Source of the DNA: Acidobacteriota bacterium
GTDB lineage: Bacteria; Acidobacteriota; Blastocatellia; Pyrinomonadales; Pyrinomonadaceae
NCBI GenBank assembly: GCA_024640445.1
Contig: JAHEEZ010000097.1
Span: forward strand, 1-12,431
Length of the DNA stretch: 12,431 bases
Direction: 5' to 3'
The first letter of the stretch is position 1; each line of letters opens with the position of its first letter. This document shows, piece by piece, positions 8,024 to 12,431 of this stretch. The translations under genes were made by a program, and so were the position numbers. The notes under the pieces were generated by a model that saw only the letters and a program-made list of their open reading frames with translations, was not told the origin of the DNA and did not search any database.

Positions 8024-8047
8024 AACAGTTCGGCTGCACAAGACGTC
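8024..8047 (+). promoter_or_regulatory. Possible ECF-type promoter for the sigma operon
   Basis: AAC (8024-8026) and CGTC (8044-8047) are 17 bases apart. This resembles the -35 (GGAAC) and -10 (CGTC) cores seen in many ECF-sigma promoters, though the GGA before AAC is not kept (GGTTAAC). A start near 8055 would leave a leader of about 78 bases. If real, it would suggest autoregulation by the ECF factor. The motif is short and the match is weak. Confidence 0.25.
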
Positions 8048-8132
8048 TTTGTAGGTGTGACGGCAAGAAATGCCTTAACCCGGAAGATCGGAAATATCCG
8101 AGACGCCGGAAGAGATCACAGCAAGAGAAATA

Positions 8133-8726
8133 ATGTCGGAAAGCGGAATAGCACAAGGCCTTTTACTGTTTCCAGGAAGCGGCGCCGTCGAGGACGGCCG
8201 CACTTCCCGCGCGGAAGAGTCCGCGGCTGAAATTGTAGCGAGAGTGTCCGCCGGCGATCAGGAGGCATTCAATGAGCTCTACAGAAAATACTCCCCGATG
8301 GTTCACGGCATCATTCTGGCTCGCGCACCGCGCAGCGAGGCTGACGACCTGGTTCAGGACGTTTTTCTTACCGTTTTCAGGAAGATTCATACGATCAATG
8401 ATCCGAATGCTCTGGGGGCTTGGATCGCAAGCATCTCGCGTCGCTGCGTTTCGGATTCTTACCGTCGCGCAAAGCCTTTTGAAGAACTCCCTGACGAAGT
8501 GAGTTCCGGCAAACATCCCGTGAACGAGGCGAACGAGGTCCTTTCGGTGATCAAAGAACTTCCGGAAGCATACAGCGAAACACTGATCCTGCGGCTTGTG
8601 GAAGGAATGACGGGTCCTGAGATATCTGAGGTCACGGGCCTCACGCACGATTCGGTCAGGGTCAACCTTCACCGAGGGATGAAGATGCTCAGGACGAAAC
8701 TGGAAGGCGGGAGGCAAGAGAAATGA
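8133..8726 (+). CDS. ECF-family RNA polymerase sigma factor
   Basis: A 197-residue sigma-70-family protein with only regions 2 and 4, as in ECF factors. Region 2 spans about 45-112: AFNELYRKYSP, then EADDLVQDVFL (core-binding and -10 recognition helix) and AWIASISRRCVSDSYRR. Region 4 spans about 135-190: VIKELPEAYSETLILRLVEG, followed by the helix-turn-helix GPEISEVTGLTHDSVRVNLHRG that reads the -35. About 30 residues precede the conserved AAEIVARVSAGDQEAF start, a short non-conserved extension. ATG 8133 follows an AAGAGA sequence, a weak ribosome binding site. Its last four bases overlap the next gene (ATGA), so the sigma factor and its probable anti-sigma factor should be made together. It directs core polymerase to a regulon that probably includes this operon. 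The signal is unknown. Confidence 0.93.
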   Translation: MSESGIAQGLLLFPGSGAVEDGRTSRAEESAAEIVARVSAGDQEAFNELYRKYSPMVHGIILARAPRSEADDLVQDVFLTVFRKIHTINDPNALGAWIASISRRCVSDSYRRAKPFEELPDEVSSGKHPVNEANEVLSVIKELPEAYSETLILRLVEGMTGPEISEVTGLTHDSVRVNLHRGMKMLRTKLEGGRQEK

Positions 8727-9334
8727 ACGATTACTTGTGGGACAAGACGGGTGTTGATACCGAGATAGAGGAGCTTGAGAGATCACTCGGCGTGTTCCGG
8801 TCGACTGCCTCGCGGCCGCCGCGAATCGCCCCGGAGGCGCCTTCGAATTCCAGCCGTTTACTGAAAATCGCCTTCCCGTTCAAGTTTGCCTTCGCCGGTG
8901 CGGGAGCACTTGCATTGCTCATCGCTGCCGGGCTCGCGTTTCTGGCTTTTTCTTCCGAACCCCGTTCGGTAAGCATTTCTTATGCTGAACCTGCCGTAAA
9001 TGTGGCGCCGGTTCAGATTCCCGACGCTGTTCCCTCAAACAACACGATCGACGTCAGCACTGTGACCGGGCGGGTCGCGGTCAGGAAGAGCCCGGAGTCC
9101 CGGCGACGTGCGCTATCCAAACCTGTTCCTGTGCGCGCCATAACCGCACGTACGTCCTCCGAGCCGTCGGAAGACCAGTTCGCATCACTCTCCGCCGAGG
9201 AGCGTCACGCATATGACCAACTGATGCTCGCGCTTTCTATAACAAGTTCCAGACTGAAAATGGTCCAGGACATAGCCGACGGGCATCCTGGAGACCTCCC
9301 AGCCGCCGCAGACAGATCATCCAGGAGTAATTGA
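8723..9334 (+). CDS. Probable membrane anti-sigma factor, DYLWD type, no zinc motif
   Basis: A 203-residue protein with a cytoplasmic N-terminus beginning NDYLWDKTG, then EIEELERSLGVF (residues 14-25), one transmembrane helix (about 53-77) and an extracytoplasmic tail. The tail is Pro/Ser/Arg-rich, then forms a likely amphipathic helix (about 157-184, LSAEERHAYDQLMLAL). The DYLWD..G..xxEIExLE pattern occurs at the N-terminus of many putative anti-sigma or FecR-like membrane proteins encoded beside ECF factors. That is the main ground for the call, with the 4-base overlap with the sigma gene. There is no cysteine in the whole protein, so it is not a zinc-binding (ZAS) anti-sigma factor. GGAGGCAAGAGAA precedes the ATG and supplies a good ribosome binding site. 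It presumably holds the sigma factor at the membrane until a signal arrives. The assignment rests on context and has not been shown. Confidence 0.7.
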   Translation: MNDYLWDKTGVDTEIEELERSLGVFRSTASRPPRIAPEAPSNSSRLLKIAFPFKFAFAGAGALALLIAAGLAFLAFSSEPRSVSISYAEPAVNVAPVQIPDAVPSNNTIDVSTVTGRVAVRKSPESRRRALSKPVPVRAITARTSSEPSEDQFASLSAEERHAYDQLMLALSITSSRLKMVQDIADGHPGDLPAAADRSSRSN

Positions 9335-9337
9335 ATT

Positions 9338-9901
9338 ATGAGATACCTAAGACAGATATTGTTCTCCACCGCCATTCTGCTGGTGTTTCTCGCAGGAGCG
9401 AACTCGCTTTTCGCGCAGAACGCACGGCTCCGTTTTGACGAGCTTGACCAGCTCGGCACGAAAGCCTCAGACCTGGTCGAGGTAAACGTCGAAGGCAAAC
9501 TTCTGGAGCTCGCGAAACGCGTCCTGCTCAAAGTCGACGACAAGGACGCTCAAAAAGTGGGCGAGGCGATCAAGGGCCTCCAGGGCATCTATGTCCGCGT
9601 CTTCAATTTCGACCAAGACGGCCAGTACGACGCCTCGGACATCGACGCGATCAGGGCGCAGCTGCAAAACCCCGGCTGGGAGAAGCTTGCAAACGTGCGC
9701 AGCAAGAAGAAGAACCAGAAGATCGATGTTTACACGATGTTCAATGGAAACAGCATAAGCGGTGTGGCGCTTGTTCTTTCAGAAGACAGAAGTGTCGTGC
9801 TGGTTAATGTGATCGGGCCGATCGACATAGAAACGCTCGTCGAGCTCAGCGGCCATGTGAACATACCGAAGTTCGAGATCGAGAGTGACGACAACAACTG
9901 A
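9338..9901 (+). CDS. Secreted DUF4252 domain protein
   Basis: A 187-residue protein with a clear signal peptide (RQILFSTAILLVFLAGANSLFA, cleavage predicted after A26) and no lipobox. The mature protein is one DUF4252 domain: LRFDELDQLGTKASDLVEVNVEG, AIKGLQGIYVRVFNFDQDG, DIDAIRAQLQNPGWEKLANV, KIDVYTMFNG and VVLVNVIGPID, followed by a short acidic tail (ESDDNN). The family is found in Bacteroidota and Acidobacteriota and has no known biochemical role. GGAG at 9324-9327 lies 10 bases before the ATG, and the gap to the anti-sigma gene is only 3 bases, so co-transcription with the sigma factor is near certain. A periplasmic or surface protein encoded with a sigma/anti-sigma pair could be a regulon output or part of signal sensing. 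The sequence does not say which. Confidence 0.85.
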   Translation: MRYLRQILFSTAILLVFLAGANSLFAQNARLRFDELDQLGTKASDLVEVNVEGKLLELAKRVLLKVDDKDAQKVGEAIKGLQGIYVRVFNFDQDGQYDASDIDAIRAQLQNPGWEKLANVRSKKKNQKIDVYTMFNGNSISGVALVLSEDRSVVLVNVIGPIDIETLVELSGHVNIPKFEIESDDNN

Positions 9902-9917
9902 ACCGGGAGAACTGACA

Positions 9918-10493
9918 ATGATTAATTTAAGAAGAATCCTTTTGGTCTCGGGACTGGTTGCGTTATTCGCGCTTTCGGCTGCGGCTGTGCCCGCGGCCGC
10001 GGGCGGTAATGAGTACGACGCCGTCTGCGACCACATCGAGGAACATTACGGCGCCAAGAAAGTGAAGATACCGTTTATGTGGCTTGCCAGAATGGCTGTC
10101 GGGATAATCAAACCCGCCGGAGTGAAGAGCTTTAAGGTGACGATCTACCGCGGCCTGCAATTTTCACGCGAAGAACTGGACGGTGACATGCGTTCCTTAA
10201 TGCGGGAGGCGTTCGACGAAGAATGGACGCCTGTTCTGCGGGTGATCTCAAAGAACGGACAACAGGCGTACCTCAATATGCGCGAGTACAAGAATTCCGT
10301 GAAGATCCTGATGGTGACGATAGAGAATGACGAGGCGGTCGTTGTCAGGGCAAGGTTCGATCCGGACAAGCTCGCCGAGTTCATCGAAAACCCGAAGATC
10401 TTCGGCATCGATCTGGACGGGAAAAATGACAGTACTGCAGACCCGTCTGATGGAATGCCCGCTACGGCACTGCAATCGGAAAGCGGCAACTGA
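9918..10493 (+). CDS. Secreted hypothetical protein, possibly a distant DUF4252 relative
   Basis: A 191-residue protein beginning with a signal peptide (MINLRRILLVSGLVALFALS, cleavage near A28). The mature domain contains VKIPFMWLARMAVG (about 47-60), VKSFKVTIYRGLQFS and EEWTPVLRVISKNGQQAYLN. It then has VKILMVTIENDEAVVVRARF and DPDKLAEFIENPKIFGI, and ends in a low-complexity tail. The order of a W..vLRV..K block, a beta strand and an EAVVVR-type strand followed by DP..L resembles the C-terminal half of DUF4252, so I suspect a diverged paralogue of the gene before it; this is inference. An open GTG start at 9885 would overlap the previous gene. ATG 9918 is preferred because GGGAGA lies about 8 bases upstream and the signal peptide starts there. 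It is the last gene of the sigma operon. Function unknown. Confidence 0.75.
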   Translation: MINLRRILLVSGLVALFALSAAAVPAAAGGNEYDAVCDHIEEHYGAKKVKIPFMWLARMAVGIIKPAGVKSFKVTIYRGLQFSREELDGDMRSLMREAFDEEWTPVLRVISKNGQQAYLNMREYKNSVKILMVTIENDEAVVVRARFDPDKLAEFIENPKIFGIDLDGKNDSTADPSDGMPATALQSESGN

Positions 10494-10501
10494 GCGAGTA
10501 T

Positions 10502-10566
10502 CCGGTCAGGGCGCCGTCGCCACGCCAATGGTTCCTCCGGACGGCTCATCCGAGAGACCTGGCCGG
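10502..10566 (+). other. Possible structured 3' UTR (three-way junction) of the sigma operon
   Basis: Starting 9 bases after the last stop codon, CCGGTCAGG (10502-10510) can pair with CCTGGCCGG (10558-10566), including one G-U wobble that exists only in plus-strand RNA. Inside are two smaller stems: GGCG/CGCC (10510-10521) and a 7-bp stem with one bulged A (CTCCGGA 10535-10541 with TCCG-A-GAG 10549-10556). The shape does not match a riboswitch class I recognise. The GC-rich sequence could fold by chance. Confidence 0.3.
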
Positions 10567-10579
10567 CGTCCTTAGTAAC

Positions 10580-10620
10580 TGAAGAAAGGCGATCGATTAA
10601 TACTCGGTCGCCTTTCTTCA
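10580..10620 (+). terminator. Terminator stem at the end of the sigma operon
   Basis: A perfect 13-bp inverted repeat, TGAAGAAAGGCGA (10580-10592) with TCGCCTTTCTTCA (10608-10620), is separated by 15 bases. It lies 87 bases after the last stop codon. The 3' arm itself is T-rich (CCTTTCTTC), but there is no long T-run after the stem, so termination may be moderate. The symmetric sequence could work in both directions. Confidence 0.65.
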
Positions 10621-10647
10621 ATTGAAATTCAGGTTGACGGGGCGAGT

Positions 10648-10733
10648 GCGATTGGGACTTAGGGCAAAATCCTGAGTATTCTCCGCGTCTCCGCGACTCT
10701 GCAATTGAATCTCTTTGTGCCTGTCCCAACCGC
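10648..10733. repeat. Inverted-repeat-flanked intergenic element with 8-bp tandem units
   Basis: The arms GCGATTGGGAC (10648-10658) and GTCCCAACCGC (10723-10733) pair over 11 positions with one mismatch, which becomes a G-U wobble on the minus strand. A further AGGGCA/TGCCT match continues inward. The interior holds three imperfect 8-bp units: CTCCGCGT, CTCCGCGA and CTCTGCAA (10681-10704). From memory, CTCYGCGTCTCYGCG-type strings are dispersed between genes in several bacterial phyla, so this may be one copy of such an element. No second copy occurs in this window. Confidence 0.45.
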
Positions 10734-10772
10734 TCCGGGTACTGATATTCTCACTGCCACGGTCGCCCAATC

Positions 10773-10813
10773 AAAAAGACCGCCCGGGATCGAAATGTCC
10801 GGACGGCCTTTTT
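10773..10813 (-). terminator. Intrinsic terminator of citrate synthase
   Basis: The arms 10773-10787 (AAAAAGACCGCCCGG) and 10799-10813 (CCGGACGGCCTTTTT) form a 15-bp stem around an 11-base loop. The two imperfect positions are A-C mismatches in plus-strand RNA and G-U wobbles in minus-strand RNA, so the stem is fully paired only in the minus-strand transcript. It ends with T5 in that direction. It lies 20 bases after the citrate synthase stop codon. Confidence 0.8.
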
Positions 10814-10833
10814 CCTTTAGGAGCAAGAAACTA

Positions 10834-11979
10834 TCAGCGTTCGCTGATCGGGACATATTTCATATCCCAGTTCCCTATGTATTCCGCTCGGGGCCTGATC
10901 AGCTTGTTGTTCGCAAGTTGTTCAAGGATGTGACCCGACCAGCCCGAGATCCTGCTGATAGCGAAGATCGGCGTGTACAGGTCCATCGGAATTCCCATCA
11001 TGTAGTATGTCGAAGCCGAATAGAAATCGACGTTCGGGTTCAGACCCTTCTTCTCCTTCATAAGCGTCTCAAGCTTCCTGGAGATATCGAACCACTTCGT
11101 CTCGCCCGTCACCTCTCCCATCTTTTCGGAGTAGCGGCGCAGCCATGTGGCCCTCGGATCTTCCGTCTTGTAGACCGCGTGGCCCATGCCCATCACCTTT
11201 TTATGTTCGGAAAGGGTCTTGTCCAGCCACGCTTCGGCATTGTCGACCGAGTCGATCTCGATCAGGGTCTTCATCACTTCCGTGTTCGCTCCGCCATGCA
11301 GCGGGCCTGCGAGAGCGGCAATCCCGCCCGTGACCGCGCCGTACAAATCTTCCTTAGTTCCCGAGATCACCCTTGTGGTAAACGTCGATGCGTTGAAACC
11401 ATGGTCGGCGTGGAGAATGAGGCACACGTCCAGCATCTTCGATTCGCTCGGATCGGGCATTTTGTCCCGCATCATATAGAGGAAGTTTTCAGCGATATCC
11501 AGGCTCGTGTCGGGTGCCACAGGTTCGTGTCCGTGGCGAATCCTCTCCCAAGCAGCGACGATCGTCGGAAACTGCGCCGTAAGCTTGATCGCGGCATGGC
11601 GGGCACCCTCCAGAGTGTTCTTGGTGCCCTCTTTGTCGTAGAACGCAAGCGTGGAAACAACGGTTCGCAGAACGTCCATCGGCGTCGCGTCAAGCGGAAA
11701 ATGCCGCATGAACACAAGGATCTCCGCAGGAAGCTCGTAATTTGATCTCAGCTCAGTCTTCAAGAGGTCCAGTTCGTTCTGATTCGGAAGCCTTCCGTTC
11801 CAGAGAAGAAATACTGTCTCCTCAAATGTAGAGTGTTCAGCGAGATCGTGAATGTCATAGCCTTGGTAAATTAGTATGCCTTCATCGCCGTTGACCTTGC
11901 TCATCGAAGACTGCGCGGCTACAACACCGCGAAGTCCGCCAGCGGCCTCCGTGCTTTTGGCAGTAGATTCATTAGTCAT
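10834..11979 (-). CDS. gltA: Citrate synthase, short type I-like form
   Basis: Condenses acetyl-CoA with oxaloacetate at the entry of the TCA cycle. At 381 residues it matches the short dimeric form found in Gram-positives, archaea and Acidobacteria; enterobacterial GltA is about 427. Active-site blocks are present in order: LHADHGFNAST (H193), GPLHGGAN (catalytic H228), GMGHAVYKTEDPR (H267, the family signature) and NVDFYS (catalytic D318). Substrate-binding arginines lie in DPRA and SRISGW. The sequence cannot rule out 2-methylcitrate synthase, which has the same fold and similar motifs; no prpB or prpD neighbour supports that alternative. ATG 11979 follows AAGGG with about 10 bases of spacing. 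It has its own candidate promoter in the 86-base gap behind it and its own terminator, so it is probably transcribed alone. Confidence 0.93.
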   Translation of the reverse strand: MTNESTAKSTEAAGGLRGVVAAQSSMSKVNGDEGILIYQGYDIHDLAEHSTFEETVFLLWNGRLPNQNELDLLKTELRSNYELPAEILVFMRHFPLDATPMDVLRTVVSTLAFYDKEGTKNTLEGARHAAIKLTAQFPTIVAAWERIRHGHEPVAPDTSLDIAENFLYMMRDKMPDPSESKMLDVCLILHADHGFNASTFTTRVISGTKEDLYGAVTGGIAALAGPLHGGANTEVMKTLIEIDSVDNAEAWLDKTLSEHKKVMGMGHAVYKTEDPRATWLRRYSEKMGEVTGETKWFDISRKLETLMKEKKGLNPNVDFYSASTYYMMGIPMDLYTPIFAISRISGWSGHILEQLANNKLIRPRAEYIGNWDMKYVPISER

Positions 11980-12021
11980 TGTCTTTATACCCTTGGAATT
12001 GTTAAAAATAAGCTTACTCCA

Positions 12022-12050
12022 AAGATACCAAAGTGATATGCAAGAAACAA
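12022..12050 (-). promoter_or_regulatory. Candidate promoter for citrate synthase
   Basis: On the minus strand, TTGTTT (12045-12050) and TATCTT (12022-12027) are 17 bases apart, with 4 of 6 matches to each sigma-70 box. The surrounding 86-base gap (11980-12065) is A/T-rich compared with the genes and holds no terminator that I can see. Read-through from the upstream gene is therefore also possible. Confidence 0.3.
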
Positions 12051-12065
12051 GCGAAACCTTGAATT

Positions 12066-12431
12066 TTATTGGTCGAAACGGACATCCGGAAGGTGCAGAA
12101 CAACAGGTTCCCCAACGCCGGCTGCAAGCAGTCCAGACGCAGGGGATCTGTCACAGGCGATCTCCGCAAGACCGCTGCTTCCTGCTATCAGGAATGGCCC
12201 GTTCAATGGTCCGTCGGTGAAATTACGGCGGATTTCCGAGATTCGCGTCCCCTTGATCTCGAGTTCGGCTCCGCTGATCAACAGAGAGGCATCGAGGCCC
12301 GTGATGAGATTTCCAAAACGGTCCACCGCGACGACCTCGGCAATCCGGGAGTTTCCCGATCCAACCGCACCCATTCCTGTACGGATCCTCACAGGACCCT
12401 CCAGTGGCCTGCCGATCCTCTCGCCGGGAAT
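12066..12431 (-). CDS. SAM hydroxide adenosyltransferase (DUF62 / chlorinase-fluorinase fold), C-terminal part only
   Basis: The frame is open from the right edge of the window to TAA at 12066-12068, giving 121 C-terminal residues; the catalytic N-terminal domain lies outside. The visible part matches the C-terminal domain of the S-adenosyl-L-methionine hydroxide adenosyltransferase family, related to fluorinase and chlorinase. It has VVAVDRFGNLITGL (usual form DxFGN..TN), then NGPFLIAGSSGLAEIA, then SGLLAAGVGEPVVL. Most bacterial members use water to split SAM into adenosine and methionine; halogenases are rare, and the residues that tell them apart are not visible here. The TGL in place of the commoner TNI is a small variation. 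It precedes citrate synthase in the same direction with an 85-base gap, so shared transcription is possible but not needed. Confidence 0.85.
   Translation of the reverse strand: MPGERIGRPLEGPVRIRTGMGAVGSGNSRIAEVVAVDRFGNLITGLDASLLISGAELEIKGTRISEIRRNFTDGPLNGPFLIAGSSGLAEIACDRSPASGLLAAGVGEPVVLHLPDVRFDQ

Larger units (their letters stand above)
7824..8132. other. Divergent intergenic region with several palindromes
   Basis: This 309-base gap separates the divergent oligopeptidase and sigma-factor genes. Beyond the promoter candidates listed separately, it holds a CAGGCC/GGCCTG hairpin with an A/T-rich centre (7936-7957), the 10-bp palindrome ACGAATTCGT (7958-7967) and the 10-bp palindrome AAGACGTCTT (8040-8049). 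In the presumed sigma leader it also holds two small hairpins: GGCA/TGCC at 8062-8074 and TCGGA/TCCGA at 8088-8101. I see no credible coding sequence here and no tRNA or known riboswitch. Confidence 0.5.

Noticed and set aside
9885..9917. GTG start at 9885 for the last gene of the sigma operon
   Set aside because: It would overlap the DUF4252 gene and put 11 polar residues before the signal peptide; ATG 9918 has a proper ribosome binding site.
10494..10620. A known riboswitch class in the region after the sigma operon
   Set aside because: No plus-strand gene follows it, and the loops do not match c-di-GMP, glycine, molybdenum cofactor or SAM aptamer patterns that I know.
10705..11745. A 346-codon open frame on the plus strand opposite citrate synthase
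   Set aside because: It is antisense to a gene with all active-site motifs, has a basic, low-information composition and runs through the citrate synthase terminator. It is a by-product of codon usage on the other strand.

Overview
This 12.4 kb window looks like an ordinary chromosomal segment of a moderately GC-rich, Gram-negative-type bacterium. The combination of a DUF4252 secreted protein, an anti-sigma-like protein starting with a DYLWD motif, a secreted oligopeptidase B and a short citrate synthase suggests Acidobacteriota, probably class Blastocatellia. That placement is from memory of families and is an inference. I see no rRNA, tRNA, CRISPR array, prophage gene or transposase.

Left block, plus strand (2-3244): the 3' part of a small secreted or lipoprotein-like protein, then a tightly packed run of trhA (hemolysin III family), a two-helix PepSY membrane protein and gatA. 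The last two overlap as TAATG. Convergent to this, on the minus strand, is a large membrane protein with a degenerate GGDEF domain and an intact EAL domain (3258-5513). Upstream of it, also on the minus strand, is a secreted oligopeptidase B-like S9 peptidase (5694-7823). A clear intrinsic terminator (5625-5673) and a candidate sigma-70 promoter separate these two genes, so they are separate transcription units.

Central block (7824-10620): a 309-base divergent intergenic region with several palindromes leads into a compact plus-strand operon. It encodes an ECF sigma factor, a cysteine-free single-helix membrane protein that is probably its anti-sigma factor (4-base ATGA overlap), a secreted DUF4252 protein and a second secreted protein that may be a distant relative of it. 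The operon ends with a potentially structured 3' segment and a 13-bp terminator stem. This is the most interesting system in the window: a sigma/anti-sigma pair co-transcribed with two exported proteins of unknown function.

Right block, minus strand (10773-12431): a type I-like citrate synthase with its own terminator and candidate promoter, preceded by the C-terminal part of a SAM hydroxide adenosyltransferase (DUF62) gene that runs off the window. Between the sigma operon and the citrate synthase terminator lies an approximately 86-bp inverted-repeat-flanked element with three 8-bp tandem units, which looks like a dispersed intergenic repeat.
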